64,000 nt of DNA, taken from Riptortus pedestris (Eukaryota; Arthropoda; Insecta; Hemiptera; Alydidae). Made by a program: the position numbers and the translations under genes. Below the pieces are notes generated by a model that was not told the origin of the DNA, searched no databases, and saw only the letters and a program-made list of their open reading frames with translations. Each line of letters begins with the position of its first letter. Position 1 is the first letter of the stretch. The stretch lies in assembly GCA_019009955.1 (NCBI GenBank), contig CM032229.1, forward strand, positions 76,305,001 to 76,369,000. The letters are read 5' to 3'. Positions 48,401-63,600 of the stretch are shown here, piece after piece.

Positions 48401-51400
48401 TATTTGGTAACCAAAGCGAGAATATATTCCCTCTAAGATAACCTAAAACTCCTCCTTGGATTATTAAGTAAGTTGTAGTCCTATCTTTAACAAAGTTTAA
48501 AAAAAAAAAAAAAAAAAACAAAAAAAAAAAAAAAAAAACTGACACATCATCCACATTATTTTTGAAAAATTACTTTAAGTCATTTTTATCAAAGAAAAAC
48601 TTCAATTCTGTTTGGTATATTGACCGATCCAGAAGCGATGACAAAGTCAGGTCTGCAGCAATCATGGAAAAAGAAGTTTTTCCAGAAAAGTTACCATCCC
48701 TCTACAGCATACTCAGAGCTGACCTCCAAGCAATTTGTTTGACATTTAAAAATCTGAGCCCTTCATCATCACTGCCCAAACACACACTAATCTGTTCTGG
48801 ATCACTAAGTACATTACTAACTCTCTGAGACATTTACACCACTCATCCAATAGCACAAAACATAACAGAAGAAATTTACAAACAACAAACATACCAAAAT
48901 ACAATTACCTTATATTGGCTGCCAGGACATGAGGGCCTTGGATGGCAGTAGACAACCAGGTAAACTAACTCCACAATTGGAAGATTGAGCAGCCACTTTT
49001 TAATTTTTTTTTTTTTTTTTAATATCTACGCCTCTTGGCACTAGGGCTGATCAAAATGAGCTGTTGCCAACCTAATACAAATATCTTTGGTAGCATAGGG
49101 TGTTTTTTTTTTCTTTTTTCAGTGAGGTGATATAAAATCTAATTGTAACAGGTCATATTCAATCCAGCACCCCCCATAGAGGGTTGAATCTGTTGTTCTC
49201 GCCAGTCAACTATTGTGGAGCTCTAAGGTCATGATGTAATTAACTACAGAATGACCTTTTTACACAAAACAGCCAAATATTATTCAAAGTACAAAACAGT
49301 ATTCAAATACAAGCCAGTATTCAAATACAAATATTCAATATTTTTATATACATTTCCATAAATTATAATTGATACACATACATTTGAACAGAATGTTTTC
49401 TGTTATCTAAGGATATTACGCATTCATAAGTGTTCTTTGTTGTGTAATCAACTCAGAACTAAAGTAGTTTTTCTTATAATTATTTTCAACCTGATAGATC
49501 ATGCAAAAATATTCTAATTTATGTACATGCTTTAATGTGCATAGTGCATAGTTTTATATATTCTAAAATTAATGAAACATATTATAAAGTGGAAGTATAT
49601 TCCAAAATGAATATAAAGTAACGATGATAGTATATTTTTTAAGTTTTAATTTGGAATTAGCCATATCATTGGCTAATTAAAGGTTACAAGGAAGCTAATT
49701 TCTACTGTTTTTAGGAATACATATTTAGGATATTTATATAGGTCAAGTCTTAGTATATTTATAACTGTGTATTGTATTTTAATATATACAACAATTTTTA
49801 AAATAATAATAATAAGAAAAATCCCAGGCAATCCGTTTTTTTTATTTAAAAAAGAGTTAGTGTACAGCATATTTATCCTAAAACAACTGCATGCTGATTA
49901 TTTTTCTTCAGGTGAGTTGAAAAGCATTGAAGCATTAAGCATAAGCAGTTAGGCTGGACAAGGCACCACTACCTCTCTAAGACATAGCAATTCATAAGAT
50001 ATTATTCCTTATATTTACCTAAAAAGATGTTTCAGCGACATCATTAGAGACCTTCAGATCCATATAATGAAGCAGTCAGGGAAGGAATGACTCCTTTTTT
50101 GTGTAATCTTATCTCGTTTTTATAGAATTCAAAATATAAAACAAATTATACATAAATTGGTAATCCCTTTGCCCAAAGGCCAGTGAAATAAAACACGATT
50201 AATATCCACATAAATATGTTTCATGTACACCTATTATGATTATAAGTTACTATTCAAGAGCAAATCCATAAACTAGAGAGCATTATTAAGCCAAAAAGTA
50301 ACAGAAGTGGATTCACCGCTGGGCTTGATATGTAAAACTAATTTAGCGGAATGTTTTCTCTTACAGACATTAGGCTTACTCATTTTATCTGTTTCATGAA
50401 TTAGTTCTTAAAATTGTTCTCAAAAGCACGAAATATAAAGATTACTGTACAAACAAAATTTAAAAAAGTGCATATTGTACTTTTATTCTATTGACCCTCA
50501 ACATAAATTGAATTTGTAATATCTTGACATATTTTGTCTTTCATAGTTTTAGAAGTATTACAACGAATAGTTATGTGGCATGGGCAGAAAACTGTTGTTC
50601 ATCCCTTGAAAAGAGTTTACGATGTTTGCTAGAGGTGAAAATGAGACTTGAAAATTCTAACCTTATTAAAGTTATTGACTTAAGCAAATGAGGTCTAAAA
50701 ATTCCTACTTCTAATTTTTAGGGGTCTGACTGTAATTTTATAATTGTGCCTACAATAATATATCACAAGAATTTAGTACACAAACAAAAACATTTTGTAC
50801 CAATAAATCATTTAACATATTTTTAAAATATTCCTAGTATAAAATTATTATTTTTATGCATAAATGATCTAAAAAAAGAAGAAAAATAGTTTAATTAATT
50901 TATATTAAGAGTACTGAGCCATGTTGGTTAAGGAGATGGCAGATCAACAAGTATGATGCCATATATACAAGTTTGATTCTATCAATGGGTGAATATTAGT
51001 TTACTAGTTCATTGCTAGTGAGTTAGTGGCAGTGCTGGTGTTGGATATTGAGAAACTAGTGAGCGAATCAGTGTGACAGTCCCATGGGATAACTAAGAAC
51101 TTTAACCTTCAAGATTCTGTCTATTAATGTTGACAGCTCCTTAGACACACGAACAGTGTACAAGACCTTTGGGTGTATGTTAATGTGTTATTAAATTTTG
51201 TCTTGGTGAAAGATTAGAAATTAAATGTTTTCTTAATATAGAATTTTACCAAGTTATTTTCATAGGTATATGAATTTGCTGTAGAATCTCATTGCGAGGA
51301 ACTAAGGCAATTTTAAAAGGGTTATCTCTTATGATCAAAACACTGAGAGAAAGGGTGTATCTTTCCCTAGATTTATTGTTATAAAGGCCATAATGTTTTT

Positions 51401-54400
51401 TTTTTTATATCTGTGGGAATGCTTTTGAAAATCATTAATCTAAAAATAGCTTCTGAATTTTTATATTCCAAATAATGGATTTCATTATTTTGAAAGATTA
51501 GTCATCAGAGACTCATTCTTCTTTGCACGAAGTAAAGGAAGCATTGTAATTTTGAAAAACTTGAATTTTCTGGTTTTAATGGAACCACCATTTTGACCCT
51601 CCCAGAACACAGTTTGACTAGTTTCAGTTTGAAGTATGTACGTATCTCTCATAACTCAAGTATGTCTAGCCTTAAATGTTGAAATTTCACTTTTATGGCA
51701 GTTTTAATGTCAAGTTGTGTACATCCCTTTCGATCAAAATTGACTAAGAGAGAGGGAGAGGGAGGGGGAGTTAGGGAAGGGCGTAAATAGAAAATTGCTA
51801 TTTCTCTGTGCATATGGGGCATTTTCATCAGGAAATATCTATAAATTCTCTGATTATGTTATATTTTTTGATCCAATGGATTGAAATGGAGATATTAAAC
51901 ATAACTTTAAAATAAAATAATTTTAAATAAAATGCAGCAAAAAGTTTCATTTATTTAATTTAATACGATCACAAGGAAGACACTTGGTGTCCACATATTT
52001 TTTTTTATCATATCATTTTTATTTAATAATTTGTTAATTAGTTGTTACAGTGGTCCGAAAAATTAAATCATTTTACATTCTTTAAGTCAAGGACTGGAAA
52101 ATTCAACAGAATAATGCGTATAAAATAAAACAACCAAATACAAAACATTATTTATTAATTGAAATGTAATAATAAAAATTGTAACATAATTTTTTTGGAC
52201 CCTTATAAATATTAAACTGCTAAATTAAAAACTTAAAAGCAAACAAAGAAATAGAGTATAATGAAATAATCTAATAATGCAATATTAAACTATTATTACA
52301 AAATAAATGTTCTAGAAACTCAAAATAAACAAAAATATGTTTTTAAAAAAATAAAAATAAATTCTTTAGTCAAATTTTGAGGATCTTAAAACAGTGCAGT
52401 AATCTCTCAGTTGGGGGGGGGGGGGGTGTATGTATTAATAATAAGATAATTCACTAAAAATGTATAATTCAGTCAACAAATAATTTAAAAAAACAAACTG
52501 GTAAAAAAAAATAGCTCAATACATAAAAGCTACTGGCAACAAATAAGGAAAGCAGGAGTAATACACATACTTTTCAATGTGTCAAATTAAAATAAAATAA
52601 TAGTAATTTATTATTTTAGTGGAAGAGATTATTATGAAGTGAATAAAAATATTATCCCAATTAGCCTGAGTTGCAAAAAGTGGACGTTAATAAATAATAA
52701 AAAAATAATAATAAAAATATTATAAATATATTTAATTCTATCTTTAAAATAAGAGATCCAGCTAGTCACAAAAAAATAAATTAAATTTTTAAAAAAATTA
52801 GTCCATTTAAACTGTGTCTACAGTAAAAAGTATATTTTTTTATAATAAATTTATTATATTATTTTAAATCAGTCTGTACATGTTGTATATTACATTTTTT
52901 CTTGGAAGTTGAGAGAAAACTGCACAATTGGAAAATTATTTATCATTAAATTAAACTTTTGGGATTATTTTAAAAATATATATACAAAAATATAAATTAA
53001 AAGTATAAGCAGATATTGATATAAACAAATGTTTATTTTTTTAAGAAATAAAAAAAATATATAAAATATTAGTTTCAAGAAGCCAGTAGCACTTAAATAA
53101 TAAAATGATTACATTTTTGAGATTACATAGTTTGCCATACGTATACAGGACCACACACAGTGATCAGGGCAAAAGCTAAGGGAGAGGTTATAATTGTTTT
53201 TGAAGAAATGTTACGAAAATGCATTAAAAAAAATAATAAAAAAATATAACTTTTAAAGCAGCAACTGCAAAGAAGCACTGTTTAATGAAAATATAAAAAA
53301 TATAAACGGATTACCTGATTGAAATTTTTAGTTTAGCGTTAATCAGTTCTTAACAGATCTAAATAATATTTAATATTTAGAGATTAATAAAATAAAATTT
53401 ATATTTTGAGGTAAATGCGGTTGGATTTAGCTTGTGAATTGTTCCTAAGTACCTAAAAATCTTCTACTTCAATATCCAAATAGAGAGGAGCATTAGTATA
53501 TTTTAAATATGGAGAATGTAGTAACGAATAACGTACAATATGTTAGCAGTTTAGTTGTTAAAGATTATAGTATCAAAAAAAACAAAAAAAAAAACAATTT
53601 CTTTTTATTAGATGCAATTTAGGATATTTAAAAATTATTGATTTCTTATGTTTTGAAGAGATTTATTTTTTTTCTAATATATCGAACAGATTATTATTTT
53701 CCAAGTACAATTAAACAGCGATAAGAAGGATACTTCCTTCTTATCGTATGTCATTTACAAAATACAGATTTGAATGATAAATTAAAAAAACGACAATGAA
53801 TAATTTTTTTTTGCACTTTGAATTTAGAGAGAAGATCACACCGAATAAAAAAAAGTGAATGACAATAATGCTTAAATTTGCAGCAAAGTGTATGATTTCT
53901 TGAAAGAAATTGATTATATTTGAAATTCATACTTCTTTAAATTAAAGAAAAAATAGAGAATCGGAACTAAAATATCTCTAGTATAAAAATGCCTCAAAAT
54001 ATAAATCTGCAAAAAAAATGTAGAATAGCTATAACTTTAATAAATTAAAATTTCAATAAATAATTATTTTAAATGATTCTCATAAAATTCAAAAACCTAC
54101 TTATAAAAAATATTATTTTGTTTTTTATATTATTTACACCTTTATTAACTAATATAATTAAAAATACCTATAAAAATTATATTTTATAGACATACTAACA
54201 TTTCACAAGATAATATAACCTTAGTTATTTACAAAGTTAATTAATAAATATTTAACAATCACTTCACATGTCCCATTTCTTAATATTTCTAGAATGTTTT
54301 GCACAAACAATAGCCTGTGGGGACATTAGAATAATATGTAATAAAAATATGAATAATGAGTAGAAAAAAAAAATTAGAATAATATGTCTTTCATTCATTT

Positions 54401-57400
54401 ATTGAATGATCATAATGATATAAAATTATTTCATGAGAAGCATTCAGACTTAAAATAATTGTAGTAGTAATAATGCCTTAGTTAATGAACCATTAACTAT
54501 TGTGTAGCAAAGATCTTTCCTTTTACTTACTTTTCTTATAAAAAGTATCTGGGAAAATTATTTCAAAATATTAGTAATTTAATATTATAGACTGGAAAAG
54601 TGAACATTAATTTCCTTTAACAAACAGCAGTTTTACATTCTGAGTTTGTGTACACATTACACAGTTAGGTCTGATTGCCTCATTTCTAGAAATTAAAAAT
54701 CTGTGCAAATAATCAATCTGATTCCTGGACTGTTTTCTTCGTATGGCTTAAATAAACGTGAATATGTTACCCCACAGGCGAAACAAGTATTAGATAGGCC
54801 TGCATTATTTTTATTAATTTAATGGTCACTTAAAAATAATCTAATTTTGCTATAAATGAATATTGTTCTTTTCATATCAAATATTTGTCTTAATTTCAAG
54901 GGCATATGTAGTTAGTAATTCTTCTTTACTTATTTCATTAAGTAACTTTTTTTTAAAATGTAATTCTATTGCTCCAAAAATAATGATGATACACTTTATC
55001 TTCTTATTATTGCATAAATATGTATTGACGACAATAATAATAAAAACTGCTTCTAAAGGAAGCAACTATCCTACGAGTTATATAAAAAATATGTTAAACT
55101 AAATAAATGATTGTAACCAATATTCTAGCATTAATTTATTTAGACATATAATAATTTTAGCAAACGATACCAAGATTTTTATTGGTACTTTACAACTAAT
55201 GAGGAACATTAAAAAAAATAACCTTAATACCTAAAGATTATATTTCTAATTTTTGATCAAGTGAGAGTTTGATCTTCTTATCTCATTTTTTAACCTATGA
55301 GTAACTCCTCAAAATTTCAAGTTTGAAACCAAATTTTTTAACATCCATATTTCACAGTCATGCAAATTCTGAAGGCTGTAGATTGTTTAATGAATGGAAA
55401 TATTTGTGTTGAAATGTGTTTTTTTTTAAGGCACCAAGAAATTAAAATACACATGATGACTAAATGAAAATAATTGTCACAGATAAAAATTAAAAAATAA
55501 AAACATGCTAATTAAAATTTGAAATAAATTCTAACTGGAATCATAATTAAATTTGTCAGTTGTGAAAGTCGATTATAAATACTCAATATTTGAAGATAAA
55601 AGCTATCATTCCTACTTCAATAAAATATATGCTAATGGAATATAATAAACTAAAAAAATAATAAGAGGATAATCAGCCTCATTGTCCTATACAATGCAAG
55701 CTATATATCATTTTATAGATCATAGTTTACTAATGGAAATATATCACTGACAAAATATTTATTTATTTATTGAATATAACTGAATCAAATACATTGTCCA
55801 TTAAGTTCCAGATAGTCCTAAATGTGTGACCTATTACGACACAACCAATTTAATTGTAAACAGAATAGTAAATAGGTAAAGTTGAGATATTGTAATTGAT
55901 GCAGAAGAAATAGGCGATGCTTGCTCTCTCGGAAAATCAGCTCCAGTATCTATAATTATGAAGAGGAAACAAATATTGAAGGTATTACTTATTTAATCCT
56001 TGATAGAGATTTTTACATTTTTAGGGTGTTAATAAAACCTGTAAAAGGTGTATAAATTAAGCTTAACAAATTTCTTATACTTTCTAGTTTTAGCAAACAG
56101 AAATGAATTACTTTCCATTTTAAGTGGTAGGAAAGGAATAACTCTAATCTCAGTTAAAATATTGACAAATAACATAATGTTTCCCCCCTTCAGTAAATTT
56201 TAGTTTGTAATTTAATTAAAATGAGACTGTTTGTTGATGTAGAAAAGAAATATACATGTGAATTGAGAGCAGTTTTTGGTTAAGAAACTATGTTGTGTTA
56301 CTTTATGAAATGTAAAGGAACATAACTTGTCGTTTAAAATTTAAAAAAATATATATTATCTATTTTAAATTTGTCAGTGTTATTAGTTAATTTTAAATAA
56401 AAAATGAAGTACCAGGAGCACTTACAACATAACTACAATGTGTTAGAATTGTAAAAATACTACATTTTATTTCAAACACTGTAATGAGCGATGGGATTGA
56501 TGTAGTGAGTATATTTCCCTTCATGATTAAAAAAGGTGTTGTGCGATTATATATTTTCAATGAGGTATGAGGATTGTTTTCAGAAAAAAAAATAAATAAT
56601 ACAATATTCATTTTTCAAAATTTCTTCCTGGAATGATATATAGACTGCCGTAAAAGGTAACTCCTAAATTGAAGTAAGAAGCTCTGTTATTTGCTTTTGC
56701 TTATTTATGAGTAAATTATTGAATGCTACAGAAATATGAAATAGCTCTACTCCCATTTTTATTTCCTTGTAAGCAGCAAAAATGCTTTAAGCAAAGCAGC
56801 AGAAGCAATACCAAAAAAACTCTGTAATATTTGATACATGGTGCATTTCACTTTATTTATGTATATTGTATTTTATGTTATCCATAACCATTAATCATAA
56901 CTGCATATTTCACGAACTTAATGGTTAGTTGTCAACAAGCACCACGATGATACATAAAAGGGTTCACTTCAGATTAGATCAAATGATCTAAAAATCAATC
57001 TGAAACTGATTTTATGTAGAACGCTACATAAAACTAATGGCCACAAATGACATCTACTACAATACAAACAAACACATATACACAAACACAATGAATGTAT
57101 AGACAAGTCTTAAAAATATTATAATATTTTAAAATTTTGTGTGATCCATATAATGGGAAATTTTCCACCCTCACTGTAGATAAATAACTCTTTATGTACA
57201 GAAATAATATAAAAACAAATAAGAAAATCCTGCATTACTCAACCTACACTTTCTACTAACGGATGGATTTCTAATATTTTGGACTTTGGTTGAATCCACT
57301 CTTAGATGTTGGATACTTCTTCATGTCTTTGTTGTAGGTTGATTTCATGCAGGCAACTATTATATGGCCTTGTGGCCTTATTCATAGTGAACAAGGCACA

Positions 57401-60400
57401 GAATTGTATTTTCCTCAGTTTAAAATGAAGAAATTATTGGATACTGTGATGTATTTTTTCTCCCTTTTGTTGCTATCTCTTGTGCCTATTCTTAGGGGAT
57501 CATTATAGAATTGCATTATATATAAGGAGTTAGACGAATTATGTTTAGAAGTGCTGTTACCCAGGAATTATTGATATAGAAATAGGTTCCCATCGAATTT
57601 ATGAAGATGTGTTAAGCGTAAGCAGTAAATAATCCATTTATTAACATCAAATTAGTGATATTTATAATTTTAGGCAGGAAGTTTGGAATGTTTATTAGAT
57701 GGATATTGATGAATTTATTATCGTTCTTTGGATCAAATAAATCTAGCTTCCATCAAAATAAAACTATTGTATCATTTTAGCCTGTAACTTGAATAAAAAA
57801 TATGATAAAATTTTGTTCAGGCAGGTTTGCTGTTTTACCATAGAATGTATGAGGTGTTAACTAAAGTCGAAAGTAGTTAGAAACTTTATACCTATCTTGA
57901 TTGAAATAAAAATGGTTTTCCATGGGAATCTAATTAAGGTTATTCCAATCCTCCCTCCTATCAATCATAGAGGAGATTAATATATAGTCCATGTTAACAA
58001 AATTAATTCCCTAAATAAACTTGAAACACGTATTCATAATGTTTTACAAACATACATTAATTTCACAATTAGCTTGGGGCATTTCCACAAAACAGTAATA
58101 AATTCTATTTGGGGGCCGCAAGTTGGAACTAAGAATTTTGAAATTCAAAAATTTATGCAACGACTGAAAAGTTAATTTTATACACCATGCATACATTTAT
58201 ATGTTGTTTTTATAATTAATGTTATCTAATATCTTGACAACTATCTTGAGACTCAGGTTAGCCATGTGAGTTAAAGGGTTAGCCTTCATCTCACATGGTA
58301 AACCTAGAGTGGCGAGTTTTATTCCTGCATGGGTAATAGGAAATTATTTAGTAACAAACTACATAATTAAATAAAATCCTAAGTCCCAGGATAGAAAAGA
58401 GTGATAACCTGTAGATAGCCCATCCCAATTAGCCAATGGAGCAAAAAGTGGATGTTAATAAATAATAATAACAATATATCTTGACGAATGTAAGTTTTGA
58501 TTTATAAGTTATCACCCACTCTTGTCGGCATTAGCATTCCCCTAACTAATAAACTAAATAGTTTTCACTTGTATTAAGGCATTTTGATAGAACACATGAT
58601 TTTAGATTTTGATGCCCATAAGACGGAAGTCAAAACTTTCAAATTTCTATAACTGAATAACATTTACACTTACAACCTAATTACAACCTTTAAGGCCATA
58701 ACCGTTATTCTAAACATAATTACTCCTTGCATTTTTTTAATAAAACTAATACTAACGAAGATATTGATGAACATTTATTTTCACGTCAAAGTAACACCAC
58801 TCCTAGCTGAAAATTTTAATTCTCACATAGCCAATGTTGTGCCTTAGGACAATTGGCTCACATATAAAAAAATCCATAGAAATCTTTAAAGTCATTTTTG
58901 AGTGACATACAGGCGGGCTGACAGTCAGACACACAGATAACCAGAAAGACAGACAACAAGATTTACAATTTTGATGTAATTGTTCTTAAAATTTTCAGAA
59001 ATGTGTAAAAAACTTATCCACAAATCTTAGAGTTTTATTTTTATAAATAATAACAAATACATGTTTTGACATAGAGGTAAACCCACAGTCCAGAGGGTGT
59101 TTTGCAAAGTATCAAATTGCTCATATTAACAATGCTCATTCCTTTAATACACATAAAACAATCAGTCATCAGTCATTTTCATGAAAAATTGTCTTTGCTG
59201 CCCGGAAGACAGAAGTTAAAAATTCATAAATTTAAATAGCAATTGAGAAATTTAAATAGAAATTTGTTCTTTACATTTTTTGATAAAACCAATACTAACA
59301 GAGATATTGACAAGCATGTATTTTCACATCAAAGTGAACCCCCCCCCCTCCTAGTTGAAAATTTGGATTCTCTTATAGCCTATTTTATACTTTGACCTAT
59401 GTTCTGAAAAGCGAAAACAACTTATCTCCACTGAATTTAATAAGAAATTCTGATAAACATTAGACTTATATTTATATAGATTATTTGTGTAATGTTAATG
59501 ACGTTTATGTCATTATAGCTCTATCAGTAATGACATCAATCAATCACCTAGTCAATTGATAGATAGTTCAATGTGCTCTAATAATGTTGTCTGTAGTTGC
59601 TGTTACAGTTTTATAAAAACTTAACAAATTAAGAAAAATAATATTACTTATGTACTTAAATTTATGACTATTTAACTCACCCTGCACACAAATTTAATCA
59701 GAAATTAATTTTTTCAAACTCTTTTTAAACTATACTCAGCCTGAGCAGCATTGAACAGATAAAAATCCAATTTATACTGGCCTTCCTTACAAAATATAAC
59801 TATATGCTCCAAAAACTGGACTGAAATTTCTACCATCACCTTATGAGTTCTAATTATTGGTGAATATTGAACTCACCTTGAGGTTTTTTTTTTTTCAAAA
59901 TGTCTTTAAAATTTTATATTTTCTTAATTTATAAGCTGTAAAATGGTGCTTACCTCTGGGAGTGTGAAGAACAATCTGACCAGGAGAACTGTAGCCGATG
60001 GCGTTATGAGCCCTGATTTCTACTTTGTAAAATGTACCAGGCTGGAGGTTGGTGATAGTCATTGATGTTAGCTCTGTACTTTTCAACAAGTGAGTGTTGC
60101 AACCTGGCTCTGTGTCTGCCCATACATCATTTTCACGATGGACCTATGCATCAATTTTTTTGTGAAAGAAGCTTGATGAATACAAAAAATATATCCCAAT
60201 TTTATTTTTATAATTCTACTCTAGATTTTGGAGAATAAATTCAAATTTGGAGAGTATGGTTTGAGTAATAATCTATTTCGATAATACTCAAATATATATT
60301 AGAATAGTTTTTATCAACTAAAATTTAAATATTCTTTTCAAATTTCATTACAATAATTACAACTGCATTCTTAAGAGCAGCTTAAGCTTTTTCATCCTTG

Positions 60401-60545
60401 TACGATTTGAGTTAATGATACTACTTATGCTCATTCCATTCTATAACATGTCTGATAAGTTGTCTCCCTTCTTTACTACTCTCTTATAACAATTGATGTA
60501 ATGTACAAATCAAAATATAAAAAAAAATATGTATGTATGTATTAT

Positions 60546-60597
<52 letters not shown>

Positions 60598-60602
60598 ATA
60601 TA

Positions 60603-60659
<57 letters not shown>

Positions 60660-63600
60660 CAAGATCCACAAAGCTTTAAAATAATATCTTGAATTTAATT
60701 TATTCAAATTAAAAATGGGTTTTCATTATTTATTATTAATGAATATGCTTCTTATGAAAATTCTGACTGATTACTTACTTGGTGTGTAATGCTTTGGTAA
60801 AGTCTAAATAAAATTTCAGGCAAGACATTATTATGAATTTGCAATATAATGAAATTTAAAAAGACATACCAACTTAGCTCACTTGACCTTTTAAAAGCTA
60901 AACTAAAATTAACTAGTCTAAACTAAAATATATATTAATAGCATTATAAATGTCATACTTACGGTGCACCATTTGATCTCATATTCATCAATGTATTCTC
61001 CATTGTCTGCTGGTTTTTTCCATCTTAGCTCATACTTATTGGGATATGTTGACTCCACATATCCTTCTTCGGGAACATCATTAAGGATTGGAGGCTCTTC
61101 TGGGGAAGACCTCTTGGGCATTGTCTGATGTTGGTGAGCTCCCCATGGACTAGGACCGACTTCATTTACTGCGGCAAACCTAAACTGGTATTGGACTTGT
61201 GGTTTTAATCCCTCAAGAATGTAAGAAGATCCTAAAAAAAATATATGCCACTTGTACAATGAAGATTTTGTAACACATTAAGAAGAATGTCATACATTAT
61301 ATCGAGTTTGTAATACTTATTGTATTATAGAATAATTCTTTGAATCCCCAGAACCTACCAACTAAGCCACAGATCAACGTGCCAACAAATTGTAATCCAA
61401 CCTATCCAAACTCAATTCCATCATTTCAGTAGCTTCGTAGACAATTGATAATCCAAATTTACATGGCTTAACGTAGGATATCCTTATGGAGTTTAAACAC
61501 TGCATTTTTATAATGAAATGAATTGAATAAACCATCAATAAGTATTAAATAATTTGCTCTCTAATATAACAAATATTAAATATAGTATATAAAAAGTTGC
61601 TTCAAAGAACTAATGAAGAAAAATTTACTTTGAAAGGGCTTCAAAAATTCACAACATAGTCACAAATGGCCAACATGTTCCAAGGGTAGTTTTTCAATAA
61701 ATTAACCACTACCTTCACTTGCTCAGAACGTAAAAATAGATCACTTTAACCACTGAACAAGCAGTCTTGGCAATTAAACTATATTTTAGAAAAACTCAGG
61801 GATGCACAACAATCCCAAATTTTAGGCTTAGCTTACAGGATAAATATATTAAAATATCTAGAGATTGATATAATTACCTCATAAATAATTGTGTGAATGC
61901 TTTTGGGACATCACTGGTTTTTGAATTGTAGGGGTCTAAATAAGTATTATTTGAAAGAAACTAGGACAAATCTAGCTCACAGCAGCTAGCTTAATCAGTC
62001 TCTGAACACTTAACGCCACATTTAATGAAGTGCAAATTACATTTATTTTTGGCCTCAGAAGTGTTTTAGAAAATAAATTGGAACAAAAAAAAAGTTTGAG
62101 AAAATATTAACAAGGATGTGGTTGTTAACTAGTGCTGAAAATGATGATAAACAAGTGTAGGAAAATGGTTAGAACATAAAATGTTAATCATTAATAGATA
62201 AAAATAGGATTCTTGAACCAAATGTAACAATACGGTTTATTGATTAATAGCGCAGTATATCCCATCAGTAAATAATTAATAATTATTTTAGGTTTTTTTT
62301 TATTTTTTAAATAAAAATAAAATGATTACCATAGGCCCAAGTTTTGTTTCTAGCTTCATTCCAAGTTTGTAAGCCTTCTTTATAATCTACAATGAATGCT
62401 TTAATTGGTCTTCCTCCATTACTAGCTGGTCCAGAGAAACTGAAGGTTATTGTTGTTGCTGTAATAAAACCATTTGAAAATTAATAAATAAAATAATTAA
62501 GGTATATATTTCAACAAACAATATTAACCAGTGGCTTTGTATATTCGTTTAAAGGAAATCAGCGATTGAGGTTATACTTGTAACATAATTTCCAAAAAAT
62601 TGTCAAATGTCCATGGATCCTACCTAGGAGATAATGCAAATGGGGTCTATTGAAAATTTAATATATATGTATGAGTATATAATATATATTTTTTTTGTAA
62701 CACATACAAATTCCAGTGATATATTGTTTAATATAAGAAAAAAGTCGTGGGGATTTCAAAAAGGTTTGACTTAGTGGGTATTGTTTGAGTTGACGATTGA
62801 GACATGCAAATGATGCCTGAAATCAATTAGTATTTGCTGAGAGGATACACCGGGCTGTGAACTAACATTGGGCTTGTGGTATTAGCAGCCCACAGCACTA
62901 TCTCAGCTAGACTGTGTGCATGCTTACAAAGAGGTCCTTTTTAAGTGGAGGTAGCATGCCATAACTGACAGAATAATAGATATTATATGATTAAAACATA
63001 CCCAGTGGCAAAAAAATTATGAGTCATAAATATCGGGTAATGTACAAACCTGTAATGACTTCTACTTTAGCTTGGAGGATCTCAGATGGAATACTTGCTT
63101 CTCGAAGTATGATCTCATGAAAAGCTTCTCCGTGCAGATTCCTTGCTATACATTTGTAAACTCCATAATCACTTCGACTGATAGGGGTAACCTAAGAAAA
63201 TAAAATTACGACAAATGGTTAAGCTTCCCTTTTCAGAAGATATCTGAAAATTTCCTAAGATACTTAGTATCACTTACAAGAAGTACACTAGTTGGTCCAT
63301 TTCCAAATTTTTGGTAGTTTACATCTTTATCAATATTTCTGTTGTTAAGCCACCAGCTGATTGTTGCATTGGGGATAGACTCAGCACTACAAGTGAGGTT
63401 AACCGGTTTTCTATCCCATGACCATGCTTCTTTGATGGGAGTATTTTCAAATGTTGGAGGGAATTGGACTGTCAAATGACCATTTTTCGTAGCTTCCCCA
63501 CCCTGAAACAAAATATGCATATGTACTCTCTTCATAAATAATCATAACTACATAAGTGTAACCTTTTAACGTAAGTATATTTCTAGCCACATCGCTTTAA

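Larger units (their letters stand above)
49020..58240. other. AT-rich intronic desert
   Basis: More than 9 kb with many A/T runs, a G-run at 52413-52427, and no coding frame of note. Within it lie a SINE tail (52649-52712), a perfect 12-bp-arm hairpin (53719-53746) and a less AT-rich block at 51520-51800 with an AAATTGACTAAGAGAGAGGG purine run. A short lysine-rich frame at 57260-57345 (minus) is unexplained. Confidence 0.6.
41707..59953 (-). other. 18.2-kb Fas2 intron
   Basis: Lies between the last FN3 exon and the transmembrane exon. It contains an element K copy (42.94 kb), SINE copies (44.53, 52.65, 58.25 kb), a Jockey-like pseudogene (47.1-49.0 kb), TA microsatellites (45405-45440), and an AT desert (49-58 kb). 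A less AT-rich patch at 42060-42250 has an open plus-strand frame without recognised homology. I searched for a phase-1 GPI-type exon and found no convincing one. Confidence 0.8.

Noticed and set aside
56393..56611. Minus-strand 72-codon frame in the large Fas2 intron
   Set aside because: Putative acceptors give a stop within a few codons in the required phase, and composition is plain AT-rich intron.
10538..60658. CRISPR arrays, bacterial operons, Shine-Dalgarno sites or prokaryotic terminators
   Set aside because: The window is eukaryotic: spliced genes, TATA/initiator promoters, polyadenylation signals and eukaryotic transposons. The regular repeats are TA microsatellites or Helitron units and not CRISPRs.
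60484..60707. Tyr/Ile-repeat open frames on both strands
   Set aside because: These are translations of a TA microsatellite.
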